From positions 62,001 to 126,000 of the forward strand of contig BDSL01000095.1 in assembly GCA_003116995.1 (NCBI GenBank): a stretch of DNA of 64,000 nucleotides, given 5' to 3'. Below, in pieces: positions 44,430 through 55,800 of this stretch (positions are counted from its first letter, which is position 1; the number at the start of each line of letters is the position of its first letter). A program made the translations under genes and the position numbers. A model generated the notes under the pieces. It made no database searches. It was not told the origin of the DNA and saw only the letters and a list, made by a program, of their open reading frames with translations. Origin of the DNA: Yamagishiella unicocca (taxonomy: Eukaryota > Chlorophyta > Chlorophyceae > Chlamydomonadales > Volvocaceae).

Positions 44430-46322
44430 GGCGCCAGGGACGTGTGGTGTTAACCGATAGATTCCTTTACATGGCCTGACGAGCAGAGCATAGTGGGGGG
44501 GGGGAGAGGATTACAATCCCAGTGAGCATGCATTTCACTACCTATTGTAGATTTTACCATTGTGCCTTTTATGTCTTATGTTTTTATGTTTCCTGTGCCA
44601 AAAGCAAAACCCCTGTTGTGGGGACTAGAATTGCATGTTGTAGGCTGGCATTTGCATAGGCTCCTTGATGGGTCGCCACGTACGCAAACCTCAAGCCTCC
44701 CCAGGCTTACAGTCAAACCGGAGCGTGCAGCTTATTGTAAGGGTGTGTTAATTGTGTAAGCGAGTGGTCCGACAGCATTAGTTGGACCTTCTTGTATTGT
44801 CACAATATAGGTAGTCCCGCACCAGCTTTATCCCCATACAGCCTTCTCTCAGGTTCAACTCTGTCCAACAGTGTACACAACATCGAGCGGTCGATTTGTA
44901 CAGGAAGGACGTATTGTCTTGACCGTGCGCCGGGATTAAGGAAGGACGTGTCACGACATAGCGGAGGATAGCAGTACAAACCGTATGAGATCATCAACGC
45001 CTGTCAAACACGTAGGGTGTACACCTCCCACACGCAAACCAGTTCACTGGAGCACACGTCATAACGGTGGTACACAAATCGGGCGCGACAGACGCGTGTA
45101 AGAGGGGCGATGCATTGTGTATCGCCACGTACTTAAACCTATGAGCTTAACGAAATGCATGATGGCGAAGATAGGCGCTTTCGGCATAAACGGAAAGGAG
45201 GGCGTAATCCCTCAAATAAAAAGCAAAAAGTGTAATGTTTGGACTATTGCGGCTTCAGATGCCCAGGAGTCCAGAACGTGGCTGGTTGATATGCGTGCAG
45301 CCCCGTGCAGAAGCCGTATTCATTGCATGTCGCTGGTGCCACGAAGTGCCGCGCTATCCACTCATCGCACATACCCGTATGCATCACATCTGTCAGGCGA
45401 TGGCGTCCTGGACGTCCTGCGCTGCAGCTTGCGAAAACGCGCATGTCCTGAAATACGGTTTGCCAAAGTCATCACAGTGCTGCAGCATCTTCCGGAACCC
45501 AGGATTGCCGGAAGCATGGGCGATGTGCGTGGGAGCTGGGCCCTGCAGAGATCCATAACCTGCGTGTCCCCAGCCTCATGATGCGCTCCCGTACGTATTC
45601 CGCTATTCGATGAAGCATTGTATGGGTTCTGCGCGTGTTCTAAGAGTGGTGCAGGCGGCGAGAACCTATGATTACTGGGAAAGGGGTGTTGGGGGCGGGA
45701 ACACGAGAATACCCCTTCGTCGCGCTTCGACCATTGAAGGGACGCCAGGGGACAAAGGTGCACGCTATTACCATCGGTCCTTGTGGCGCGCTCCAGTACA
45801 CGCGGAGTCTGCACGTGGCGCGGTACAAGTGGGAGTGTGGTGCGGTGTGTCGTGTGTGGGAGGATAGGAAGGGTAGGATCACGGTGGCGTCTAAAATAAG
45901 AACATGGCTAGGCTCCCTGCCCATCTTCCCACTGCCTCAGCCATGCTCCCACAACCATCGCGCAGTATTGCACCTTTGGACTATTGACGCAACCGTCATT
46001 TGTTTAACTCGGGGACACCAAGTCGACGCACAGCTCCTTCCAGCACTGTATACTTCTGGCTGCTATTCTACTGCAAACACTAACTTAAGTTTAATAGTTT
46101 CCGATTTTGAGCTTCAGTGCATGCTCGGTTGCTCGCTGCAAATTTTGCAGATTGGCGTCGTGCACGTCTCGCCATTTGAACATTGCTCCCTGCTGGCCTA
46201 TTTATAGTCTATTCCGCATGCGCACATTTCCACTATACGAACAGGTCTGCTTTCGCTTTCGCTTCACCTTAATTATGCCAGGTTCACGACGATGTATAAC
46301 TACTTAAACACCCTTTGAATCA
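44430..46322. other. no gene recognised
   Basis: This is the left part of the segment missing from block B. A G-run lies at about 44493-44504. Cys-containing frames at 45117-45580 and their minus-strand counterparts read partly like protein but match no family, and no consistent exon chain is seen. It could hold the upstream region of the GT49 gene. Confidence 0.35.
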
Positions 46323-48013
46323 ATGCGCCCGAGCGGCTTTCCAAGGACAGCAATGATGCCTGTCATCCATGGAAAGCGTATTATCCTTGTTGCGTTCGTC
46401 ACAGAGCTGCTGCTCATCGTGCTGCTGCGGCCGTGCAACGGCAGTCAGGACAAAGCAGCTGCACTTATGAAATGCTTCGACAACCAAAGCTGCCTCTCGA
46501 AACCCACGGCGTGGGAGCATTTCACCGAGGATTTGCCCAGCTGCCTCGTCGCAGCACGCGTCTGGTGGTCCAGCAGGCCTGCCGGGATACCTGTGACGCT
46601 CGTAACGCAACTATCAGTGGAACGGTTAGAGCAGCTTCGAGCGCAATGCGCCACGTGGGGGGGACCACTGGCAGCAGCGCTGTACCTGCCGCTGGGCAAC
46701 CCCTCCAGGAACGGGCTTTCCGACGCCAACAAGCAGGAGCTGCAGGCCATGGAGGCTAGCGCGGACGCGTTTTTTGAGGCCAACGAAAAGCAGGGTGGTT
46801 GCCAGCTGCGGCTGGTCCTTATTTACGAGGTTTTTGCCGAACCACGCGCCATGGTTCTGTACCCGGTCAATAGCCTGCGCAACTACGCCAGGCTGATGGC
46901 CGACACGGACCTAATTACCAACATAGATGTGGACATGATCCCGTCCGTGTCCATCTCCACTGCGCTGGCCGACCCGGACACGCTGGCGTTTTACACCGAG
47001 GGTTGCCATCGCGGCTCCGTGTACGTCTTCCCGGCATTTGAGACCCACTGCGGCGGCGCCACGCAAGCCGATGTGGTCGCCCGGGCTGGAAAGGCGCAGA
47101 TCGAGCAGTTCCTGACGCAGTGCTTGCACCGGATGCGCCCTTCAGCGCCCGCCAGCCACAACGCGACCAACTACGACCAGTGGCTTGCCGGCGACACGGC
47201 GTACTTAATCACCTACAAGCCCAACTTTGAGCCGTGGTTCCTTAGTTGGCGGTGGGGTACTCTGTGGTACGACTTCAGGTGCGCAGCTGGGGGCGGCCGA
47301 GGGCTGGGGTTTGCCGGTGTGATCTAAGGGCATTGGCGTGAGCGGCTTCAGTCAGAATGCAAACAGGAGGGATGCACACGGGTCGCCCACCACCGGGTTG
47401 TAAGTGACCACTTCTGCCGATCCCCAGGAAGCAGGCATGGGGGCGCCTATACAAGCTGCGGCTTACACGTATAGTGCTGCTGTACAGGCTCCAGCTTGTC
47501 CGGGGCTCGACAAGGCCCCGGGGTTGCCTCACCTGGTTTTAACCTGTGTACCACGTCGCTTGGTCGAGTCGAGTGGGGGTCAGGCGATTGTTAGGGGCGG
47601 GCATGCGGTCCGGAGTGATCCTGAACGGACCGCCTTTCCACGGCCACCACGCACCGACTTTACGTGCTGCGCGATGCCGTACTGTACGGCCCAGGTATCG
47701 TGGCTACGGCAAGAACAAGATCGTGCAGGCAGCCGCCATGAACGCCACGGGCACCTCCTGGCGCGTGTCGCCGCATGGCTTCTTGGTGCACCGCGAGCAC
47801 ACGGAGAGCAAGATCAAGAGGCAGTTCCTGCGCGCCAAGTTCAGCCGCAAGGACATGGATTCACTGCGCGGGACAGTGTATGAGCATGTGGAGTCGCTGT
47901 GGGCGGCGACCAAGATTGAGCAGGCGGCGGGCAGGTACCTGGCACGGCTGGAGGGCAGCTTCCAGACGTGCCTGGACTCGTTGGACTGGTGGCGGCATGT
48001 GGCATCGGAGTAA
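46323..48013 (+). CDS. GT49 (LARGE-like) glycosyltransferase, 2 exons
   Basis: Exon 1 is 46323-47278 (donor TTCAG/GTGCG) and exon 2 is 47695-48013 (acceptor GGCCCAG). The join reads WYDFR-YRGYGKNKIVQAA in frame, giving 424 residues. An N-terminal signal anchor (IILVAFVTELLLIVLL) indicates a type II Golgi protein. Then come VTLVTQLSVERLEQLRAQC, GGPLAAALYLPLG, YPVNSLRNYARL, the metal-binding DVD at residues 202-204 (NIDVDMIPS), VYVFPAFETHCGG, TAYLITYKPNFEPWF and the closing VSPHGFLVHREHTESKIKR. This order is that of Glyco_transf_49. The donor and acceptor are unknown. The Met at 46353 is an alternative start. It is unrelated in position to block B, which lacks it, and is a distant paralogue of the gene at 18.9-22.9 kb. 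Confidence 0.9.
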
Positions 48014-48237
48014 TGGGGCTGGACGGCGGGGTCTGGGGTGAGGGGGAGGCGCCTGGGCATGCTTCGGCTGGATTCTGAGAGTCAACTGCTTTGGAGCGGT
48101 GGGGCTGGTGGGGGCGAGTCGGCGCTGCAGGGCCACCACCACCGACTTTTGGGGGCCGCTGGGTGGACGGCAGGAAGGGGCGCGGAGGGGTACGTGAGTA
48201 CACAACACAACGCGTGTTCGCTGTTGCCGGACTAGCG

Positions 48238-48312
48238 GGCCTATCGCCGCCTTGAGGGCCTATCGCCGCCTTGAGGGCCTATCGCCGCCTTGAGGGCCTG
48301 TCGCCGCCTTGC
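48238..48312. repeat. 19-bp tandem repeat, four copies
   Basis: GGGCCTATCGCCGCCTTGA is repeated four times (the last has TGTCG for TATCG and is incomplete). It lies 50 bases before the point where homology to block B resumes (48362). Confidence 0.9.
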
Positions 48313-48743
48313 TCTCTCCACGCGCGCTGCCATTCGGAAAATGCCCTTGTGTTTGCATGTTGCATGCCTTAGTTCTGAGCGCTCGCTTTTATACCTTGGG
48401 TAGCGGTGGCTGACTGCGCGCGTGAGTCGCCCTGCGGAGTTTGTTTTCGCGCACCCATTTGCACGTGAGCAGTGCCGTCCTGGTTGTTGCACACACGGAA
48501 GGCGGCGCCGCCACGTCGTCCTCGCCTGCGTGCGACGATCCCAATCCTGATATTCATAGCGCACAAGAACTTCATCGCCACTCGGTACTGTCTGACGTGC
48601 TTTTCAATCGTATTTTTCAATCGTATTTTTTCATCTCGTGTCTGCGACCTATCACGCCTCCTTGTCAACGGAGTGCTTGCAGCGCACTTCTCTCTAAACA
48701 GTAGCTGCAAGCAAGCATTGACCAGGTGACGCCGGCGCATGCA

Positions 48744-51038
48744 AGTGTGGAGGCGTTGCACGTAAGCGCCGCACGTCCCAGCCGAACGCCCGCAGGAAGA
48801 GCAGGATGGCCAGCAGGTGGTAGCCCTTGCGCATCACGATGTGGGGTACGGCAAGTATACGACTCAGCGCCGGAACCAGCACTGAAGGAGACCGCGGTGC
48901 GACCAGGGGCGGCTCTTTTGGCCCCATGGTCACCACCGCTACGCGTTCCGTGGTGCAGAGGCCGCTGCTCCTGCCTGCGTCATGCACTTGCGACTCGGCA
49001 GCAGCAGCAGCATCTGTCGCTTGTGTGCCGTACCCGCACGGCACAGACGCCGAAGCGACAGCAGCGATGCTCTCATCCTGGCGGCGTCCCTGATTGCTGC
49101 CGCGTCCTGTGTACGCTTTTCTTTCACTTCCCTCCCGCCCAGCACCCGCATCGTGTTCGGAGGGTGCATTCGACAGCGTCGGCGACCCTTGCGGCCCCCT
49201 CACGGCTGCCTGCAACCCATTCGAACCGAGCGGCCCCATCTCGCTGGCCATGCGCTCCTGTTCGCTGCTGCTCCAGCAGCACCTTCTGCTGTCGTTCCTG
49301 CTCCCGCGCCGTGCTCGCCTTGGACACCGCGTACATGAAGGGCACAGCAACCGCCAGGCAGCCGAACCAGTACGCCAGCGTGGCCAGCCGCGGCCGCGAC
49401 GATGCCGCGATGAAGCGCCCCAGCACCCACAGCGCCAGGTCGGCAAGCATCACCAGCGCCACCGCGGCGCCCGCTGCGGCACCTGCGCGGGCCGCCACCG
49501 CTAACATCATATCAAGGCTGTCGCCGTCTAGATGATTAGGCAGCAGGCCGACCACGGGCGAGGGCACGCCTGCTGTTCCGCCTCCTATCCCTGCCGTCAC
49601 CGCAACGGAAGCAGCCGCAGGTGCTGCCCTCCCGCGTCGCCTGGCGTTGCCTCCCCTTGTGAAATGTCGTGGTAGTATGACGAATTCGAACGCCGCGGCC
49701 GGGCGCGCTGTAGCCGCTGCCCCTGGGTGCTGCCGCTTTCCCGCCGCCTCGCCAACCTGCCCCTGCCTGACGCCGCCCAGTGCCACTGCACAGCAGACCG
49801 CCAGCAGCAGCACCCAGAACAGCACCAGCATGCAAAACGCGGGCACGTGCATGCCGGGGGCGGGCTGCACCACGTGAGGCGACCACAGCGCGTGCATAAG
49901 GCCCTGCTTCACTGCGCCCGCCAGGTAGGCCGCGCTGCCTGCCAGCAGAGTCAGGACCGCCTGCAGCAGGATACCCGCCTCCCCCGGGGTGAAGCTGCGC
50001 GGCAGGGCGGCTGCTAGGTGGTGCAACGCGGGGGCAGTGGCCAGCAGCAGGGCCCCCTGCACGGCCCAGGCGGAGGTGATGATATCGTACGGCAGCTCGA
50101 AGACGCTGCCCGGCAGTAGGAGCTGCGGGCTGGTGGGTGGCGGTGGGCGGGCCGCGTGGATCAGAGCGCTGGCGGCGGACAGCAAGAAGCCGGCGGCCGA
50201 GGCTGCGAGGAAGAGGCGGGTTGCTGCTGCTCCGCCGCGAGAGAAGACGGGCCACGGTCCAGGGGGTATCAGTGCTTTGGGGCGGCGGCCATCACCTAGC
50301 AGTGGGGAGGCGATCAGGCGCCGGGGGCCCGATCCGACAGCAGGAGGCACGGCAGGTGCCTTAACTGCCCTCGCTGCTGCTCGGTCCGTGCTCGCTGCTC
50401 CCCTTCTTTTCTTCTTTTTCTTCCTTATGGAGAATATAATTTGTTCGTTTGCCTCCTTTTCGTTGATTCGTGTCCCCTTTGTGTTTTTTAATATAGCTTT
50501 CATGTCACCGCCAAAGCTGAAAGCGCTGCTGTTACTTCGGTTGTTGCTGGTTGCAGCAGTCCAGGAGAACCAAGGCAGCACCTGGAAGGACGACGCCACG
50601 AACAAGCGCGCCACCTGGTGCCACCACCCTGGAAAAGCAGCGAGCGACAGGCGGGATGTACGGCGTGATACACATCGGTCTCAACCCTGAAACCTCGGCG
50701 ACGTACATGATCGCGTCGCCGAAGACATGGACATTGCTAGGCTGGGCAGGGCCAACAGGCCTTGTGCAAGGCCGCGTGGCCACTCGCTCTGAAGGTGTAA
50801 ACTGGGTGATCTGCGCAGGACGGCGAGGCACGTTGCCCACAACGCTGGCCCACAAAGCACGACTTGCCGGAATGGCACTACGTCGAGCCTGAACTGGAAC
50901 TAACCCTTGAACCAAGCAGGGCTACATTTGTTTAGGACATAAGTCATCAAGACAACCTGAGACAACCAGCAGCGCTATGCAGGCCACGTGAAGCGGTCCT
51001 CCTGGTCCTGCGCCCGTCAGAACCAAATATGAAGCCAT
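48744..51038 (-). pseudogene. dolichol kinase copy A, truncated and frameshifted
   Basis: The copy is homologous to the intact gene in block B. Four lesions are visible. (1) 13 extra bases in exon 1 (near 50940-50975) bring an early stop. (2) About 105 extra bases at 50395-50510, a pyrimidine-rich run then AT-rich sequence, expand the linker. (3) An 8-base deletion in a CTG-rich run near 49265 separates two frames (50614-49124 and 49446-48694). (4) A 1.28-kb deletion joins 48764 to 48765, equal to loss of about 58060-59342 in block B. The last loss removes the C-terminal catalytic region, including LGSGDTAA and GGKKTWEG. No active enzyme is possible. Confidence 0.9.
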
Positions 51039-51215
51039 GGCAGTATGGTATGGCACCCAATGGCAAAAACGAATGACGTATATTGTCAGCGCAGCTGACT
51101 AATCCCGACACGCATCGCACCTCGCTGGCCCTGCAGCGCCGGCACGAGCAGTGCCACCCCCAGGCGCATAAGCGACATTCCATAGAGTAATGCTTCGATG
51201 TTCGGTGGCCGCCAC

Positions 51216-52164
51216 GTCCTTCGTACGCTGTGGCAGAAGTTGTTTGGGGGGGTATGCCCCCTTGCGCTATCAATGACCCCACTAATTGGAAGAGTCACGT
51301 TGAGGGTCTGCTTTATCCTATTGCCTCAGATGACCAGCACGCAGAGAGTGATGAGCATAAGCTGACATGTCTGGAGCGTGGTGCGGGCGGTGAGTCTAGG
51401 ACAGCAGTGAACACAGGTGTTGTAGTAACTGTTACAGTGGGTTCCAGGTGTTATGAGAACAACTGAAGGCCGTGTTCTGTGCACCAAGCTGGTATCGAAG
51501 GAGGGCGAGGGGTCGACCTGGGCAGGGATCTAGGCAAGTTAGCGAATTATTCGCCAAATACGAATCCGCCGCAACCCGCCAGCCAATTCGCCAGGTCAGC
51601 TGGCGCATTTGGCGAAATGATTGTACTACGTCTTCGTACGCAGCCGCCGTGCAAATGGTCTTCTAGAATGTGGGCACGGAGAACGATAGAACCTTGCCAT
51701 ATTGAGTGAATGGCGGCAGAATGGGAGCCGGAAAGTAGCGTTTGCGTTTGCGCTAGATTTATGAATATTCCCGCTGTTTTGTGCGGGTTGTGCGGGTTGT
51801 TTTATTGCTCATCACTGCCGTACAGCGTTACAGCAGAAGAAGGGGTCGAATGGCCAGCACTCAGCTCCCAGCCACCCGATGTAGAGGCCAGCACTCAGAT
51901 CCCAGCCACCCCTTCGGAGATACAGCATTCAGAAGATAACCGAAAGACGCACGCCCCTGACACCCACCCATATTGGGATTATTGCACTAGTGGCCGACAG
52001 TGATGACAGCACCACATTGCACCCCGCGCCATGACACGCGACAAACGCGCCCTGCAAGGCGACAAGAAATGAGAGCCCCGAAAGGCGACGAAACCACCCA
52101 CACCAAACGGTAACCCGGACGGCGCCGGGGGCGCTCCGTATTGAGACCGGAGCGGCGCCCCCGA
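51216..52164. other. spacer between blocks A and B; LINE tail at 51420-51450
   Basis: GTTGTAGTAACTGTTACAGT then GGGTTCCAGG at about 51418-51449 is a minus-oriented LINE terminus. GGGGGCGCTCCG and CGGAGCGGCGCCCCC (about 52127-52162) form an imperfect hairpin beside the interspersed repeat. No gene was recognised. Confidence 0.5.
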
Positions 52165-52438
52165 CGCAGAGTGCAGCAGATCTGAGCAAACGTCCGCTAC
52201 CCAGGGGAGGAGGGTGGGAATGTTAGGCCGCCGTCCCGGCAGAGGGACACGGAGGGACACGGCTCTTTGGTACTATCAGCACAACGGCAGATATTGAGAA
52301 CAGGCAGGCGCGCAACCTAAGCAGCAGCCAGTCACCAGTCGCCGTACCAGTCGTCGTACCCCTCGTACCCCCACCATATGCTGGACACCTGCACGCCACG
52401 GCAGTCTATTCGCAATAAACAGCCTTATCTCATTCATA
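52165..52438 (-). repeat. interspersed repeat copy 2 (inverted partner of 37341-37605)
   Basis: It is the reverse complement of 37341-37605 with few differences, including GAGGGACACGGCTCTTTGGT and CAATAAACAGCCTTAT. With copy 1 it encloses block A as a 15-kb inverted pair. Confidence 0.85.
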
Positions 52439-52809
52439 TTTCACGCGATAAGCCATGTCTTATGCCAATAGCTACAGTACGATAATTGTTTGACCACCTA
52501 GCTTGCACAACTACATATACAACTACATCCTTGCCCCTCGGTTTTTGCTATTTGTGCGGTCCTTTTGTTCCCGCTTGTACGATGCTCGTCTGTTTGTCTC
52601 GGTGTCTGCCAGAGGTGTCTCCTCAGTAATGGTTCACAACATTGTGAACTATTTTTTTAGCTTGATATAAAGCACTATCTGCGTCTGCTTAGAGTGTCGT
52701 CCAACCTACTTGTATATCTTGCTACTTCAGGTTGTTTACGTCAGACCAGGTCCACTAAGCCACGGTGCCTAGATAATGTTGCTTTAAGCTTCACCCATCC
52801 ACTGCGCAG

Positions 52810-55800
52810 ATGCGACTTGCTCAATGCAGTACGCTGTTGTTTTTCGCTACATTGATATTCGCGCCAGCTCGCGCGGTGCCACCTGGACTCGTCCGGCGAC
52901 AAAATACAGCCAACAGAGCTCCAGAAGACGTGGTACGTAACCGACCTCAACCAGTTTGTTATGCGGCGTGCCTGTTTAGGCTGTATGCCTGTATGTTGAG
53001 GGCCTGCCCTGCGCATACAATGGCAGCTAGCCACGACCCCATTCCTGGGTCCCCTCCCACCGGCCTTCCCTCGTGTCCAAATGGCACTGCGTTCCAGGGT
53101 GGGCGGAACTCCACCCCTGTATGTAAGCTGGGGCATCCTGGTGTGAACTAACCTGACGCAGGTGCAGCAGGAGGGCGATGCAGCTGAAGCTCGAGGACGC
53201 TCAGTGCGCCGGCAGGCTCTTGAGTCATCAATTGTGGGGGATCAGCCTGATGGAGGCGAAACCTTCGTGATCCCCCTGCTGCCGTTCGGACTAAGTAACC
53301 AAGTGATTGGAATGAAGGAGACCATGCTGCTAGCCGCTATATTCAACTGGACCGTCATTTCATGGGGCTTCTGGGCGCACCATACCGAACGTGCATCGCC
53401 GCCGCACATATCGAAGAACCTCACCCGGTTGGCCCATCGAAGTTTGATGAAAGCCAAACGCGAGGGGCAGAAGCAGCGGAGCCGGGACTCGGGGAAGAGG
53501 CATCCGAACAAGCCAACGGTTCGCAAAGGCCAGGAACCGCAGCTTTCGTACGAGCAGCTGTCGCCGCAGCGTCCGGCGGAGCAGGATGAGTTCCAGCCGC
53601 CACGACAACCGGTCTCAAGATTGATACCATTTGACACCATCTTTGACAGGTGTGCGCGAGAGGCGCCAGCTGGGGAACGGGCACCCACATGCAGCCACAC
53701 CCTCCGTAGATCAATTAGTAGGCGCGTCCTGCTTTTTCGGCTTGCAAGCCGAATGCGAAACCAGCCAGCCGGGCGCCTCTGCAGCTCCAACCGGCCCCCA
53801 GTCAAATGCAGCTCCGACCGGCCCCCAAACTCCGAGACACACCGCGAACTCATGTGTTGCAGGCAGGCGCTCGCGCACCTGGTCCGCGTCATCACCCCAG
53901 AGGAGGCCTCCCTTAAGTACGGATGGTCTCGGAGCGGCCGGGTGGACTCGGTTGTGTCTGTCAAGCCTGTCAAGCCGGGCGATGGCATGATGTTGTCTCT
54001 GGATAAGGCCACCAAGGCTGGGCTGCTGGACGTGCGCGGTCTGGAAATCGCATACAAGGATACTTTTAGGTGCGGCGGCGCCCTTGCGTGCGGTGCAAGC
54101 ATGTATGCGACGTACGAACCACGCATTTCGCCGTTGCTCCTATTGCCATGCATGCGTCTTTGATGTGCCGCCACTAGCCTGCCCTCACCTCGCAGGAGGC
54201 ACCCTACATGTCTAGGTGCCCGCAGCCGTGGACCTCGCAAAGACCCCTGGTGTCTTATGTTTCTGCTCTGTCCGCGCTGGTGCCTTGTGTCCCTGCTCTT
54301 CCGCGCGACCGCAACGACGACAGTAGTGTTTGTGCGCGAGCTGCATGACGCCATCGCTGCTGTTACTTGAAACCGCCGGCCCTCGACACGTGAATCGCCC
54401 CTGCGGTCGTGACCCCAGATGCGACGATACGGGCCTGGTGTGGCTTTCGAAGGCAGTGGCAGGGAAGCGCTGGGTGGTGCTGTACACCTATCGAGGTGTC
54501 ATGCCGGAGGCCCGCCACGAGTACAATGGCTTTGCGGGTAAAGCCTCCATTTGCGCGCGTATGTACCACCAGGTGCGTGCGAACGGGATGCCGCATTGCA
54601 TAGGATGGTCTCCAGAATTCAGGCACCTTCCTTTTGTGTTATAAGTTCGAGGTTGACGTCGCGACGCGTGCTAAAGTGGCTTCGACGCCGTCGCTGACGC
54701 ACAAATAAACAAAGCGCGACGGCACTGCAAGGGCCACCAGGGCTCCGGCGGCGGTAACACTTCTGTTGAGGCAGCTCAGCCTCCGCAAAATGCTCCACTG
54801 GTACCCTAGATGCGGAATTGCGGGTCCAAGATGCTTGGTTGCAAATCTGCGGTTAGGAGGCTAGTTGACATACGCAATTAAGCTCGTTCATAATTGTCCC
54901 TAAGCCCGCAACCCCTTCCATGCTTGCTCCCCCACTTCTCCCCTGTTGCTCACCTCCGAGCGAGATACGCAACCCGTCCCATACTCACGCCCCGCCCATA
55001 CTCTCCACCACCACCACCATGCGTGCAGGTGTCCCTGCAACTAGTTAAGTCCCACATAATTTCGGCAACGGCGCAGGACTTCGTGACCGCGGCCCTAGCA
55101 GGCCTGCCGCAACAACAGCCAACGGCCGACGGCGTTCCCAGCAGCAGCAGCACCGCGCCGTATTATGTAGCACTGCACGTGCGACCATACCCCGACGAGT
55201 GCCTCGAGTATTTTGTGAGCATGACCTCTTACGACGAGCAGGCGGCCGCGAAGGTGCGCGTGAAGCTTGCTAGTACACGCAGGGGTAAAGCCACAGGCAC
55301 ACATCGAGCACAGAGCCACTCAGTCAGGGCTCGCATTCTGATTAGGGGTGTAAACTTGCACCGTAAGGCAACTTCTGTACCGTAATTACTGTAAACCGTA
55401 AACCGTAAGACCGTCTTTTACGCAATTTACGGCTCGGACCAGCGATAGGCCGACCGTAATGAATTACGGTCCGTACTTTCTTGAGATTTACGCGTACCCA
55501 AAACGTCAAATGATGTAATAATAAAATAATAAACTTTTTACGGCTCCTAGACGCTGTGCTTGCGTACCCCTGGCCACGAAAGGACCAGCGAGGTAGTGAG
55601 GCCCGCCCGCTGCAGCCCGCAGTGGCTCGTGGGGGGAGACGCAGCGCTTGCGTACGTACCCCTAGCCACGAAGGGACTAGCGAGGTAGTGAGGCCCCCCC
55701 GATGCAGCCCGCAGTGGCTCGTGGGGATAGATGCTATAGCTAAGCTTGCGTGCCCCTGGCCACGAAATAAAGGACCAGCAAGGTAGTGAGGCCCGCCCGT

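Larger units (their letters stand above)
40785..51215. repeat. duplicated block A (O-fucosyltransferase + GT49 + dolichol kinase relic)
   Basis: Homology to block B (52555-61755) starts at GGTCCTTTTGTTCC (40785 / 52557). It covers the whole O-fucosyltransferase gene and its 3' flank to about 44430, stops, resumes at TGCATGCCTTAGTTCTGAGC (48362 / 57748), and ends after the CATTCCAT motif near 51180-51215 / 61720-61755. Exons and introns are both alike, so the duplication was of DNA, not through RNA. The 3.9 kb between (44430-48360) exists only here. Confidence 0.9.

Noticed and set aside
45117..45814. Cys-rich frames on both strands
   Set aside because: There is no consistent exon chain, no signal peptide and no family motif. 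The opposite frames overlap, so neither can be preferred.
49536..50255. 239-codon frame overlapping the dolichol kinase relic (also 60113-60832)
   Set aside because: It is a shifted frame of the same strand in GC-rich sequence. It is rich in Arg, Ala and Gly and lacks the motifs that the true frame carries.
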